A DNA stretch of 64,000 nucleotides from Spinellus fusiger (lineage: Eukaryota > Mucoromycota > Mucoromycetes > Mucorales > Phycomycetaceae). The stretch's first letter is position 1. Each line of letters begins with the position of its first letter. The position numbers and the translations under genes were made by a program. The notes under the pieces were generated by a model, which worked only from the letters and a program-made list of their open reading frames with translations, was not told where the DNA came from and searched no databases. Positions 45,301 through 61,344 of this stretch are shown one piece after another. The stretch spans positions 405,203 to 469,202 of the forward strand of contig JALLLS010000020.1 of the NCBI GenBank assembly GCA_025094145.1, read 5' to 3'.

Positions 45301-46136
45301 CCATGCGCAGTCCTCTTCGGCAGTTTATCCATCGCTATGCCATTCATTTTCATTTCACAACCGAGGCTGTGGATCATGAGCCCAAGCGCAGTGTGATTGT
45401 GCGAAAGACAGCAGGACAGAGCAGAGTGCCCCCTCTTTTACTCTCCAAGGCTGCGTTTAATCTGGCTCTAGGCCGTGTGCCGGTGGTAGAGCCATTGTCG
45501 GCAGAAGAATCCGTCGGCAAGACATCCCACCAGCCTGTGAATGCTGTGTATTTGTCGGATCTTGCCATTGGACTCACGCACGTTGAACTGGATCTTGCCT
45601 TGCTTGAGATCTGTGGACAAACAAAAGTGATCTCTCGGTGGGTGGATGACTCTGATGCCATGGTCATTCCCTTGGCAGACACCACCACTGCCATGGATGA
45701 GAGAGAAGACAATGTATGGCGACTCAAGCGACTGTTGAAAGCACACTTTGTCCCCAAAGGCACCTGCTCGCGTGTGGACTGCTGCTGGCTCAATAAGAAA
45801 GGCATAGTGACTTGGACAGAAAAACAGACCAAACCACCTGCTGCTTCCTCATCGGTGCCTAATGGTCAGCGTCATGTCAATGCCTTTGAAGTGCTTTCGA
45901 ATGAGGATGAAGAGTGGATGCGAGTGACATCTGAGAAGAGTTCAGTCAGTGCTTGGGAGGAAGAGACAGTGCGTAAGAACAGTCGTGAAGAAACACTACC
46001 CCATGTCCCTTGCCCCGAGTCTGCAGTAGAGTTACCAGAAGACCATGGAAAAGAAGTGTTCACATCAGAACATGGCATTTCTTTGGAGACACCTGCACAA
46101 GAGTCCTCTGATGATTGGGAAGTTGTGACAGCTTAG
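42312..46136 (+). CDS. NF-X1-type zinc-finger RING protein (FAP1-like)
   Basis: Predicted 1129-residue protein from five exons: 42312-43023, 43166-43355, 43479-43811, 43894-44456 and 44545-46136. All phases close. A disordered Thr/Gln/Pro-rich N-terminus is followed by an atypical RING finger (CMVCWDVVRPAHATWTCDCC...HIHCVQTWA...WRCPGC) and then a long array of NF-X1 zinc fingers (units such as CGKHKC-x3-CH-x2-C-x2-C). The C-terminal part has an R3H-like segment (FIHRYAIHFHFTTEAVDHEPKRSVIVRK). Members include human NFX1 and yeast Fap1; they act as E3 ligase-like transcription or signalling regulators, and yeast Fap1 binds FKBP12. The C-terminus is acidic and Ser-rich. It converges on CMC2 with about 120 bp between stops. 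Confidence 0.93.
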
Positions 46137-46256
46137 AAGAGAGAGAGATCTGGAGAGAGAGAGAAAGTATTTACCTAGTCTGTCTCCCATACCTCCCAGA
46201 CATTGAATTGTAAATAGGTGTTCTTGCTATAAAGAGAAAAGAAAGAAACATTGTAT

Positions 46257-46565
46257 TTATTGATTCTTAGCAGTAAACTCAGTAGGAGGCTCGTCCATTT
46301 CCTTCCAAATGCTTTTCATTCTTGCTCTTTTTTCATCTGTTCTTGCCTTGTTGGCTGCTCTCTGAGCCAAAAACTGCTATTGTCAATACAAGACAGCTGT
46401 AGGGAATAGCCTTACTTCTTTCTTCAAGCAGTTATCCACCAATTGCTTGGCTTCGTTACAAAATCCGAGGAATCGATTGAACGAGTTGGCATGATGGCAG
46501 TTGTCTAGTGCCTGGATAGCATCGTCACAGCCTTGGTCTTTATGGGCAGCTAATGGAGGATGCAT
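46257..46565 (-). CDS. CMC2: Cytochrome c oxidase assembly protein Cmc2, twin CX9C
   Basis: Predicted 89-residue protein from two exons, 46416-46565 and 46257-46376; phase closes. It starts MHPPLAAHKDQGC, as Cmc2 proteins begin MHP. It has the twin CX9C pattern CDDAIQALDNC and CNEAKQLVDNC, which folds as a helical hairpin through the Mia40 pathway in the mitochondrial intermembrane space. Known Cmc2 is needed for cytochrome c oxidase biogenesis. The C-terminal tail is basic and then acidic. Too short for most automatic gene callers because of the intron. Confidence 0.9.
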
Positions 46566-48411
46566 GTCGGGGCAATAGCAGCATAAACTGTGCTGGTAGC
46601 AAAGAAAAGAAAAGAAAAGAAAAAAAAAGGTGTGTAGGGAATATTAAATATAAAGCCGTCACAAGGATCTATTAAGAAGAGAGAAAAAAAAAAAGAAAAA
46701 AAAAAGATATGGCATGGCATCAGTCCTTACAGATACAGCCCGCTCTCAGACACAGGGGGATAGATGGATGAAAATTAAGAATAGAGTGTAACCTGGACTT
46801 ATTCTATCCTTAGTACAGACAAGGGAACAAAGGATAGAATGCTCCCCCTTTTTATTATCAGTGGTTCTCTTCTTTTTATATAGAGTATAGGTAGGCTCAT
46901 TGCAGAGTGTCTGTAGAGTCTATGGATCCTATAGTATAGTAATGACAAGCAGAGCCTTGCTGGAAATGTGTTTGTGTGAATTCTTCTCTATAGGCATCCT
47001 ACCCTCTAAAAGAAAATGGCTGACAATGATAACCCAATGTCCTACTGTGTTATTGAAGGACCAAGGTGTTCATCTCAATCACTTTCTTTTTGTTATGTTC
47101 TTTCTCAACCTTTTATCTAGATTTAGAAATTATTATGGTCTCTGATAAATAACCATACCACCCATTTAGCATTGAGTTGGCTCTCTACAGATTCTATCAA
47201 AGAAGAGAGATTAGTGTCTTAGACTTTCAATATGAACAGTTAAAATCAAATGTTGAAGAATAGACATTGAATAGAAGGAAACTGTGCTTCCTATCCTAGA
47301 GTTGAAATGAATAGAAAGTGGACTCGGAGACACAATGACTGCCTCTTACACTTTTGTCTTCTCTTGAATAAGAAACAGTTACTTTTTACTATTCCTGCAC
47401 CCTACAGGTCCTACAGCTCTACAGTTGTATGCATTTATCTCCATTCTGTCCATTCTCCAAATAAACATAGTAGTCACTATTATTATTATTATTATTCTTA
47501 TTCTTAAAAGAAAATATGTTCATCACTACCAAGTACAGGCAAATCACCTGCTATCAACTTGTTATAATAGTATTGGAAAGAAAGAAAAAGAAAAGAGAGA
47601 TTGTTGAGGATGGATATCTCTACAGATTCATTCATACTGACCATGATGTGTATTAAAAATAGTTTCTTATTTCTATTCTTTATATAAAATTATTATTAGA
47701 TCAAAATATAGCATAAAGAAAAAGAAAAGAAAAAGAAAAAGAAAAAGAAAAAAGACCTCTCTGAATTACAAGTGAAATAGATAATGTTTTCCCTTGGCCA
47801 CTGGAATTGAATGTTTTATTTTCCAAATAAAAGAAATGTTCAGAGCATATCTTTTTTTTGATTTTTCATCCATTATCACACATATTCCTTTATGTCTACT
47901 TCTCCTACCTAATAAACAACCACTACAAAGCAGAAAAATTAAAGACATCTTAGACTAAATAGGGAATGCTAAGAAGATAAGGATTACTGAAGAAGAAAAC
48001 ACTTCAGAACAGACCATGAGTACTAAGAAGACTCACAGAGATGATGACAAGATAGAAATAATGGATGAAATGAACAAAAGATACTCCGATGAAGTTGCTC
48101 GTAGTATTATTATCAGATACAGTAAAAGCTCAATGTAGAGATCCAAGGGAGGGATGTTTCCAAGTACTAGTGTTCTGTACCAATAATGATAATAAATAGG
48201 TGCTTATTATCTTACTGTTTCTGTCCATGTCTTATTTAAGTTTGAACTTTTATAATAATAATAACAATAATAATACTCTTTATTACATAGGCATTAGATA
48301 AAGCATGTTTATAAGAGTAAATAAAATCAAGGTAATTATTGACATGAATAAACAGAGCACAGAGATGTATACAATGGATTGAGCATACACTATGAATGCA
48401 ATACTACTCGC
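46566..48411. other. 1.8-kb AT-rich gap, no gene recognised
   Basis: Contains A-rich simple repeats at 46600-46710, a TTATTA run at 47475-47500 and an (AAAAAG)n run at 47710-47755. Short open frames (46900-47145, 47307-47507) look random. No RNA gene could be recognised, but a non-coding RNA cannot be excluded. Confidence 0.55.
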
Positions 48412-50697
48412 CTTACAGTTTGGCTCCCATAAAAGCACCCACTTTAATTGACTGTCTTACACCAAGATCCAGCATAATTTCTTCTGATCCTCCTGGAATA
48501 GCAAAAGCACGTACTTCACGGTAAAGACGCTCTACCTTTTCACCTTGACCCCCTAGTGTGTGTGTGTGTATGAGTGTGTTTCCCCATTCTCATAAGTAAG
48601 TCACAGATACTGTTACTGTTTTCTCTCTCTCCAGATCTCTCTCTCTCTTTCTCCAGATCTCTCTCCAGATCTCTCTCCAGATCTCTCTCTTTTCTTATTC
48701 TTCTTCTTTACCTCGAGTATAAGCTAAACCTCCAAATATCTGGGCTGCCTCACGTGCACAGTACTCAAAGGTCTGGGTTGCCTGTGCTTTACACAGAGCA
48801 ATGTGTCCACCCAAACGAATGGGCTGGATTTCTTCTGGCATATGCTCTATCTGGTAGGTAAGGATCTCCAACCAAGCATGGGTTGCCTCCACTTGTCTTA
48901 TCATATGGGCAAACTTGTTGCGAATGACAGGATGGTCCACCAGGCGTTTTCCAAATGTCTTGCGTCGATGAGCATACTACAGAGAAAGAAAAGGGAGGAT
49001 ATTTAGTATCTGCAAGCTATACACCAAAGATGTCCTCTTTTATCTCTTTTATCTCTCTCTTTCTTTCTCTTTCTCTTTCTACAAAACCACCCACCTTGAG
49101 GGATTCTTCAATACAGACACGTGCGAATCGGTTGGCTTGAACAACAATGCCACACCGTTCACTGTTAAAGTTGTACATGATGTACTTGAACCCTTGATTC
49201 TCCTCACCAATAATATTGGCCTTGGGCACCTTGACATCTTCAAAGGTGACATAAGCAGTGCCTGAGGGCCATACACCTGAACATTGCATCTGACGTGTGG
49301 CAATACCAGGCATGCCACGCTCCAACAGCAATAGAGAAATCCCACCAAAGCCTGGCTTGCCTGTACGACACGCGACAGTGAAGTAGTCAGCATACACACC
49401 ATTGGTAATCCACTTTTTCTCTCCATTGACAAGGTAGTGGTCGCCCTTATCCACTGCCTCTGTTTGAAGAGCCGCCACATCGGAACCACCACTGGGTTCG
49501 GTGATGGCAAGACAAATGAACTTTTTGCCTGCTAAACAGTCCCTCACCACCTTGTTCTTTAATGCATCGGAGCCAAAGTGGAGAATAGGGGGCAGGCCAA
49601 TGCCAAGTCCGCCCATCAGTGCCCAAGTGATCTAAGAGAGAGTGTGTGTTTATTTAAATAAGGTGAGCTAAAGGATACTTTTTGATAGTGTTGAACCACT
49701 TACCCCTCCTGAGCCACAGCGAGCTACTTCATCCATCACAATGACACGGTGGAAAGAGTCGAACTCTTCGTTAGGAATATTGCCTGGAAGAGGGTAGGGC
49801 AAGTATTCTTGTGGAATCACACCACAGCAACTGGCAGTGATGCCTGCTCTGGCTGCCTTTTCAAACATTTCCTTTGGGATTTCCTTGGCTTCATCCCAGA
49901 CATGTGTATAGGGCATAATCTCTTTTTCAACAAAGGCACGGATCTGTTTACGAACACGGCGGTGGCTCTCATTATAAAAGGGACTGAGAGAGAGAATAAG
50001 AGAAAGGCAGATATAGGTGAGGAAATACAAGTACAACATGAATACACATTAGAACGATAGAGTAAGGGATTCTGTTTTTCTGTTTTTCTGTTTTTGTCAT
50101 GTCATTTACCTGTACCAATCCTGATACCACATTGGATCGCCAAAGGGCACCATGTCACCAAAGGGAACGCCTACTGTAAGAAGACCCTTCTCTTCTTCTT
50201 CTTCCTCTGTTTCTTCCTCTGCTGCTGCTGTTGCTGTTTCATTGGCAGAAGAGGATTCTCCAATGTCAGAGGATACATGCTGAACATCAGAGCCTACAGT
50301 GCCAATACGAAACTGGGGACCGTACTGCTGAAGAACAGAAGGACTGTGGAAAGAAGCAAATTGTTGGCTGGCATCTGTGCCCGCTGCCTTGAGAAGCACC
50401 TTTTTGCCTCCTGGAGTCCATGGTCTTATAGAATGAGATCCCTCTTTTCATGACATTGTAGTATGTCTACAGTAACTTGCCTGGATGTTCATTTAGGAAG
50501 GAACTCACATCGTAAACACCACCATCAATAATGATCCAACTAAACAAAGATGATCCCATCAGTCCATCAGTCTTTCTCTCTTTCTTTTCTAGTCATGCCA
50601 TTTCTTTCTCTTTCTGCTTGTCATGGAGGGTCTATCTTTACCAGTCATTGGCTGTGGTGTGGGTGGCGACGTGTTCAGCAGTGTAGAATTTGGACAT
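48412..50697 (-). CDS. Cytochrome b5-acyl-CoA dehydrogenase fusion
   Basis: Multi-exon gene with verified exons 50642-50697, 50481-50539, 50110-50410 and an exon starting at 49983, continuing to the stop at 48412. The N-terminal cytochrome b5 domain reads [42 protein letters not shown] with heme His in HPGG, and FASFHSP with the second heme His. The acyl-CoA dehydrogenase domain follows: CLAITEPSGGSDVAALQT, GEKKWITNG, ANIIGEENQGFKYIMYNFN, YAHRRKTFGKRL, QIFGGLAYTRG and a C-terminal PGGSEEIMLDLG with the presumed catalytic-base Glu region. Such fusions occur in fungi; the cytochrome b5 may serve as electron acceptor, substrate unknown. The second intron uses a GC-AG donor (CCAG/GCAAGT), needed for the conserved HPGG reading. 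Confidence 0.9.
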
Positions 50698-51086
50698 GAT
50701 AGAAGATAATAATTCTCTTTGGCTGTCTTATTAGTTTATAATTATAAGAAAGAAAAAGAAAAAGAAAAAGAAAAAGAAAAACCCAACGATCCTCAAAGAA
50801 GTGTATTTTATAGATTTCTCTCTTTTTTTTTCTTCTTTCCTTCTCACTCTTTGTGGTGTTATTTTCACGTGAAACACATGATCTTTTCTCTCTCTACATC
50901 TTACTGCTATTCGTGTGTGTTTCTATAGTTGCGTGGGAGAGGGTGGGATGTATATTTTTTAAAAAAAGAAAAAGAAAAAAAAAGAATCCGTAGATAACAA
51001 TTTTACATCAAACACAGCTCTATCTTTTTTTCTTTATTTTTTATCTCTTTTGCTATACATCTCTCTATTTATAAATATAGATGGAT
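50698..51086. other. Short intergenic region with (GAAAAA)n repeat
   Basis: About 390 bp between the acyl-CoA dehydrogenase start and the aspartate aminotransferase stop. It has AAAGAA repeats at 50748-50780 and pyrimidine tracts. No gene seen. Confidence 0.6.
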
Positions 51087-52689
<1,603 letters not shown>

Positions 52690-54587
52690 AAGAGGCAAAA
52701 TAAAAATGCGAAAGAAAAGCGAAAGAAGAAGAGCGAGAAAAAAAGAGAGCGAGAAAATAAAGATAAAAAAAAAGAAAAAAAAAAAGGGATGTTTTCCATC
52801 CACACGTTATTCTCAGGGCATTGTGTGTAGTATGTGGAGGAAGAAAACAGCAGTAGGAAAATCCATCCAATGACAGTAAAGGTGACACTCAAATGAGGGG
52901 GAAGGAAGGAAGGAAGAAAGGAATGGAGACGTGGGTGTAAGTTTTTCCCCCCGCCTTTGCACTCCATCCACTCCACACCCAGGACACCCACTGTCTGGGT
53001 AAAGAAGATGCCATTGAGACATATGATTGGTGGAAACAGCATATGTGCCTGATAAGAACGTGTCTTGCGTACACTCTTCTTCTGTCCAAGGGAAGATTCT
53101 CCTGTGATACAGTACACATCTATACACCAGGAAATTCTTCTGGCCTTTAAGTGGTGATATCTCCTTCCCTTTACGTCCATCCTGGATCATGCCCTTTTAT
53201 GGAACTGTGTTTAAAATGAAGAGGTTTACGTGTCCAAATGATTATTTCCTTTTGTAGTCTACCTCACTATCAAATTGTATTATCAATAGAATATAGTGTT
53301 GATGAATAGCATTGTTTATTATAATAGCATAGCTAATGATATAGTATAGCTATAGCTACTGCACAAGTACACTCCCTTATAGCAATAGAATCTATACCCT
53401 AAAGGCCTTGTGATTTATCCTTGGGAGATAGATAACTATGCTTAGGAGTATAATCTAGACATGGTGGACCTTGTAGAAGACCACCTAAGACTGACTTGAG
53501 AAGAGTCTTTATTTATTAACAATACATTGAGTGTCTTGTGGATTACAATGGTATCAAGCCCAGATGAAGACACTGCTTACCTTTTTATCACTAGAATAGC
53601 CTTTGGTAGTGTCTATCACTTCCTTCTATTGTTTCTCTTTGTTAATAATAGCATATTACCTTGCTTATTTATGCTCATCTTGACGAGTATTTAAATATTA
53701 AATTGTATGTGCAGTGTGGGAAATAACAAAGAGAGAGGAATATCAAAACAAATAATAATTTTATCTCTATTCTGGTAATGTATACATTTTAGTATTCACT
53801 CATAAAATTTACAAGTCAGAATTCACAAGTCAAACAATTCACACTATTTGCCTTGAGCCTAAAAGACAGTATTAGAACCAATACTTTGTTATCATCAAGC
53901 ACCACTGTTAATACCAGCTACAATAAGATAATTGAGGTGATTATGGATATTGAGTCAATGAATAAATACACTGCAAATACTGTAGGCTTAAGGATAATAC
54001 ATTATGTTAAACAATAAATGCAGTGACTGAGTTGTAATGTCAGCTTGATTTCTTCCTTTTATAAACAACTTTATAGCGTTTCATTGCAAAGTCAATCATT
54101 ATTGCTAAAGTAGGCAATCAGAGTTTGAAATATCTTATTTAGACAGCAAAATGGTCTTTTCAAACACATTAGCCAATCATAAGAACATTACAATTTTATT
54201 CTCAGTCTATTTCCTTATATATCCCAAACATCTCTTGGTGTGTAGTGATGGAACAACTATGGCTGTTGACAACTCTTGAAGATACTGTCCAATCAGTGAA
54301 CGACAGAGCCATTCCTCTCCCCCTTCTTCAACAGACTCCGTTAAGAAGAAGACGGTCTTACGAGCGGCCCTGGTCAGACCACACCACATCAAACCCAAGT
54401 CACCTTACTATTGTTGTCAGATTGAATTTGGCAGTGTGGATTTTCGCACGCTTTTTTTATTATTATTATTATTATTATTTGTTTTGTTTTGTTATTTTTC
54501 CTTTATTTTTTTCCCTTTCATTTTTTTCTTTTCCTTCTTTTCTCTTTTTCCCTTCTATTCCCTTTGTGTTGTTCTTTTCTATAAGAA
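52690..54587. other. 1.9-kb intergenic region between two divergent mitochondrial-enzyme genes
   Basis: Purine/pyrimidine-asymmetric DNA near 52700-52800 and AT-rich DNA at 53200-54230. A run of TTA triplets lies at 54455-54480 just upstream of the enoyl-CoA hydratase start. Long open frames at 52483-53190 are low-complexity and lack family features. No gene seen. Confidence 0.6.
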
Positions 54588-56015
<1,428 letters not shown>

Positions 56016-56108
56016 GTGAATGGCACAAAGAACAGAGCACATCTCATTAGTAGTTGCATGACTTGTGGAAAACAAAATAAAAAAACTAGTTTAGGGGTTC
56101 AAGTTTAT

Positions 56109-58678
56109 TTAAATATGACTCTTGAGTAATTTCTCTACATTTTCCCAATCATCTGTAGGCACTCTTACAATAGGTCTTTCAAAATGCTTCTCGATTTCCT
56201 GCATCTTGGACCATGTCTCTTCATTATGAACAAAATTGATACTGACACCCGTGCGACCAAAACGACCTGTTCTGCCAATTCTGTGCAAGTAGGCCTCAAA
56301 ATCTGGCTGGTTGCTCTGGTCCAAAGGAAGGTCGTAGTTGATGACTAGACTCACTTGCATAATATCGATACCACGGGCAATGACATTGGTAGTAATAAGT
56401 ACTTTGAACTCTCCTCTTCTAAACTCATCCATGACTCTATCACGATCCTCAGGCTCCATCTTTCCGTGCAAAGAAACAATGGCATGGCCCTGTGCTGTCA
56501 TGCGTTTGGCAATCTCGTCTGCTGTGTTGCGGCGCTAATGCCAAGGTAAGTCTCTTTGTTTCCCTGTGTGTAGGGGGCTATATAGAATAAAGGGCTTACC
56601 TTGCAGAAAATAATACTCTGACTAACCGTCAATATATCATACAGGTTGGTAAGCACTTCATATTTATGTTGTTCGCTATCACAGTCCATATAAAATTGAC
56701 GAATGGCATCCACACTCAGTTGTTCACGCTTCAATGTAATCTCGTTGGCATTGGGTGCAAAACGACTTGCGAATCTTGTAACATGTTCTGGGAAGGTGGC
56801 TGAGAACAGAACAATCTGAGGGTTGTTAGTAAGCATACTATAAGATACAGATGAATGAGTCAACAGAAACAAAACAAAAAACAGAAACAAGCAAATAGAC
56901 TATGAGGGGGTAGGAATTACGTTTTGATACGTGTGCTCTGGTCAGACATGCCAGATTGATCCAACATGTTATCTGCTTCATCCAATACAAGAAGTTTGAC
57001 ATTGCCTACTGGTAAAAGGCGTTTTCGGATCACATCCTGCACTGAGCCAGGTGTACCAACAATGATTTGGCCAGAGACATGCTGGTTTCTAGCAAGAGAA
57101 TCTTTAACTACTAGTGTGTTGGTGATATTAGTGAACTTGGACATTTGTTGAACAACGTCCATGATTTGACGAGCAAGTTCACGGGAGGGAGCCACACAAA
57201 TAGCCTATAACACCAGCAACAACAACAACAACAACAACAACAACAAATAAGGAGTGTGAGTAAAGTTTCGGTTGCTGTAGTAGTATCTGCAATAGTATGT
57301 GCATTTTACCTGAGGCTGCTTAACATTCATGTCAATACGAGTTAACATTGTCAGTACAAAGGCAGCAGTCTTGCCAGTACCACTCTGAGACTGTCCAATC
57401 ATGTTTTTTGGGCTATGAAGGGTATAGATATAAAAACAGAGTGAGTATCAAAGGAGGTACTGTGGATACAGAGTGTAAGTGGCCCATCAACACTACTTAC
57501 GGATTGGCCAAGAGCAAAGGAAGGGCACGTTCTTGAATTTTGGATGGCTTGGAGAACTTCATTTCATAGAGTCCAGTCAACAACTCTTGGCTCCTGTGAT
57601 GTTACAGCAAGTTTAATGCTACTTGTGCTTATATATCATAATAATAACAACAACAACAACTTACAGTCCAAGATCCTCGAAGCTCTTGACAGAGTAAAGG
57701 GGCGAATCGGGATCTGCCTGCTGATCTGCCAACTTGACATGGACAGTGTTTCTGTTTTCAATCAAGTTGGAGGCTTCTTCTTCTTCGCTCTCTGTTCACA
57801 AATAATAAATATTCTATTGCATAGCAACATAATAACAATAACAATACAACAGAAAGAAGGAAAAGGAATGTGTATGTGATTCAGTAGTGAAGAGTAAACC
57901 AATAACACCCCTTATAAAGAATGGCTCTTTTATTCTTCTACTCTAATGCACTCTAGTTTATTCTACAACACAATCTCCTCTCCAATGTAGAAATGGAAGA
58001 AAGAAGAGAAAGCTTCATTACCTTTGGTCTCTTCTTTCTCTGCCTGGGGTTGGACAGTAGGAGTGTCGGCATTAGCAGTTTCTAATGGTCCAGTGGATTT
58101 GGCAGCTATAGAGACACTACAGATAAGTAACATGAACAAGAATAGCATGCCTTGTTGTAAGCACTGTGTGGTTTCGTACGCTGTGGGGTGTTTGGCTGGA
58201 CGACTGTTGATACACTGTTAATAATAATAATAATAATAATAGAATGAAGTTGCATGTTACTTACCCTGCTGTGTGGTAAGATCACCAAGCTTCAAGGTAA
58301 TAGTGTCTAATTCTGATATCGACAGACGGCCATGGAATAATACAGAAAGAAGGCAGGTAAAATCAGTCAACATATATAACTCTGTGCAGTATCATTCTCG
58401 AGTAATAACCAGCAAAAATAAAAATAAAAGTAAAAGATACAAATAGAAACGCGTAGTGCACTATTTATTCGTATCTTTTTGCTTTTTTTTTGTTATTGCT
58501 AGCATGTGTTCTTCTTTCTCTAATGCACAGAAACCACTTTGCTGTGTTGTGACTCGGCAAAAAAGAAAAAAAAGAAAGAAGAACAGACATGCTGGTGAAA
58601 ATAATGTTTTTTTTCTTATATAACAGAAAGAAAGAAAACAACTACTTGAGTGAGGAAAAGTATTTTACCTTTTGACAT
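56109..58678 (-). CDS. DBP5: DEAD-box RNA helicase Dbp5 (mRNA export)
   Basis: Predicted 470-residue protein from nine exons: 58669-58678, 58265-58312, 58022-58105, 57665-57791, 57501-57593, 57310-57412, 56921-57204, 56600-56837 and 56109-56534. All phases close. Motifs in order are Q motif ([13 protein letters not shown]), I (SQSGTGKT), Ia (APSRELARQ), GG-like/Ib (VGTPGSVQD), II (DEAD in [11 protein letters not shown]), III (SAT), IV (SIIFCKRR), V (ARGIDI) and VI ([11 protein letters not shown]). The sequence [22 protein letters not shown] is the Dbp5/DDX19 hallmark. Dbp5 remodels mRNPs at the cytoplasmic face of nuclear pores, stimulated by Gle1 and InsP6. The start exon codes for three residues plus one base. 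Confidence 0.96.
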
Positions 58679-59504
58679 GGCGAAGAAAGAAGGAAAAGAA
58701 AAAAGGAAATAGAAAAAAAGGAAAAAAAAACTAGTAAAGGAAAGAAGGTCCTTTATAAAGGAAGAAAAAAATAGGAAAAAAAAAAGAGAGAAAAATCTAT
58801 ACCTCTAAATGGGATTCCAAGGACCGAATAGTAATCGGCGGAAAGCGCCGTTAAGATTATAAATAGACTGGCATTTTATTAGGTAATTATGCAGATAGAG
58901 ATCAATATTTTTCATCTCATTCTATAGTGTCTATACTATGCATAGACTCTTATATTCATAAACAGTTCATAGACAGGCTCTTTTTATTTTTTGACTCCAT
59001 CTAATAGCGATGGAGAAGTCTGATTTTGATGTTTTGATAGGTGACGTACATCAAAAGTCCGGTATGGAGTTCATAACTTAAACTCACGTCTCTGTGTGAC
59101 GTCTGATCCTGTTGGATTTCTATTCCTAGTCATGAAAGACTCGGTGGTATAGCTTAAAAATAAAGGGTCAGAAGAAGGATTCAATTAGAAGAGTATAGTA
59201 GTAAGAACATAGATAAAGTGAATAGATAATATTAAATAGTTATCTGTCTATAGACCAAAGAAATATATATATAAAGAACATATAATCCTTTATATTCTAT
59301 AGAACATAGTAATGCATTCATAGGCAAAAACAATGACCCTCTTAATATGCTAAAGAAAAAAAAACTTATTGATCAATCTCTTAAAATTAAAATAAAATTT
59401 AGATCTTTATAACTAATAAAGCACTAGTTTATTTTCATTTCTATCCATTGACATATAAAATAGACAATGAACTGATAATGCTCTACCGTATTACTTGGTG
59501 TAAA
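58679..59504. other. Intergenic gap upstream of DBP5, no gene seen
   Basis: Purine-rich near 58680-58800, then AT-rich DNA leading into the decayed Tc1 element. No recognisable feature. Confidence 0.6.
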
Positions 59505-61344
59505 TACAGTGGCTTGCTAGAAACTTAGGTAGATTTTTTACATTCCGATATGTTTATGTAATAGAAAATACATATTCTTTGTCATAAAAACACAGATTAA
59601 ACACACAATAAAAAATTTAATATTAGATTAAGTATAAAAAAAGGTCAACAGGATAATATATACAAGTTTACCGGGTGAAAATACTCAATATTTAGTGTGG
59701 CCACTCCTTGCTTCAATGACAGTCCTACATCTCCGATACATGCTCGAAATAAGGCTGTCTGTAGTATCCTTAAGAATTTTCTCCCATTCTTCTAATAAAG
59801 AAGCCTATAAATCTTGAATAATACTTCTATATTTCATTTTCTTAATAATTAATCTGTGAGATTATTCAGACAAGTATAAATAACGAGACTGAACAATGAT
59901 TTGTATTGAGTGAAGAAAGGTTCATTACTTATACTTTCTGTGGGTGCTTATCCTTCAGTGGTTTCTACTTTATGTTAGTATGGATAGTCAACTATGTGGC
60001 TGCTAGATAAATACAACTTTATGGTTGGTTCATTGGATAAGCACTCCATTATTGAAACCTTCAGTTATTATGAGTCTTTACTCAATTGACTCTGATAGGT
60101 CATTATTATTCTGTTAGGATATATAGATGATAGCAGCTCATTAAGTGTCCAATAATAAATTGAGCTTAGAAGGTTGATTTGTAGTTATGACCAATCAGTG
60201 AGATGATACAGAGATGTACTATGGTACTTGTGTGCACTCAAGCTTTCATAGAGTATTCTGAATGTCACAGCACACTACTCATGCTAGCCAATTCATTGAG
60301 AATCTTTGAATTGAAATCGGAGCACGACACCCTGTAAAGTTTGTTTCACAGAATTTCTATAGGGATTGGATCAGGGCTTTGTGTGGACTGACCCTCGATA
60401 ACAACAATGTCTTTGTATTTCTTCCATATATTGTATTCTTGACTCTTATGAAAGCCAGCATTTTTCTCTTAAAGTGTATAATCAATCTATAGATCTAATG
60501 TATTGATATAGACCAGTTCGAGACTGTGATTCTCCCTTGAGATCTCAATATATGTTTTGCTGTCTATAATGCCTTTTAGAGGTACACATATTCATATGCC
60601 TTCACTAGAAAAAGAACCCTACACCATTACACTGCCACCTCCATACTTCTTTATTGGCTTCATGTTATTTAGAAGCAGTTTTTCCTTCTTTTTATATACT
60701 ATTCTGGTATGGCTACTGGTCCTCATCCACTGGTACTTGGACTCATCAGACCAGATGACTATCTTCTATTCTTCTACTGTCTAATAAAGATAGGCCTTGT
60801 ATCAAGCAATATTTAACTTTTTGTGCTTGATGCTGAGAGAATGCTTCTTAATCACCCTGTAAGAATACAGGCCAAGATTCTTCATCATCATCCTGAAAGT
60901 ATTCTTGGACACTTGAGTGCTCATTTACTTGTAAAGCTGATCCACTGTCTAGAATGGATCCTTCTCTAATTCACATTCAACATTTATCTCGTTTCTCTAA
61001 CTAAAAATAGAATTAACCCTAGTTTTTTCTTTGATCCTAAAACATCTACTCTTCATTTATCTCTTTAATATACAGGAAACAGACTAAATACTAACTTTAG
61101 ACTTAACATAGATATCATCAGTCAAACTGACATTTATGTTGGCCCTGTGAGCAATCGTACTCTCAGTGAAGTCTTCAATATATATATTTCAGGATATCTT
61201 TTTTTTCGTTCAGTGTTGTTAGATTGGGTAGATAGTATGGTGGAAAAGTGATAAATAAAAAGCGTTTAACAAAACTTTAAATTCTCGAGGGTAAAGATAT
61301 AGTCTGGATTTTAAATCTACCTAAGATTCTAGCAAGTCCCTGTA
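59505..61344 (-). mobile_element. Tc1-A2: decayed relative of Tc1-A with recognisable TIRs
   Basis: Left TIR TACAGTGGCTTGCTAGAAAC at 59505; the right TIR at about 61306-61344 is its imperfect inverse (ending AGCAAGTCCCTGTA). Transposase relics read on the minus strand: EEWEKILKDTTDSLISSMYRRCRTVIEARSG at 59690-59800, and SPDPIPIE at 60355-60400, then further N-terminal parts to about 61000. At 1.84 kb it is about 470 bp longer than Tc1-A; extra unrelated DNA lies at about 59820-60300. All frames are broken. Confidence 0.87.

Noticed and set aside
48600..48700. CRISPR-like spaced CCAGATCT repeats
   Set aside because: Units are only about 8-17 bp with pyrimidine filler inside an intron of the acyl-CoA dehydrogenase gene; this is a simple repeat in a eukaryotic intron.
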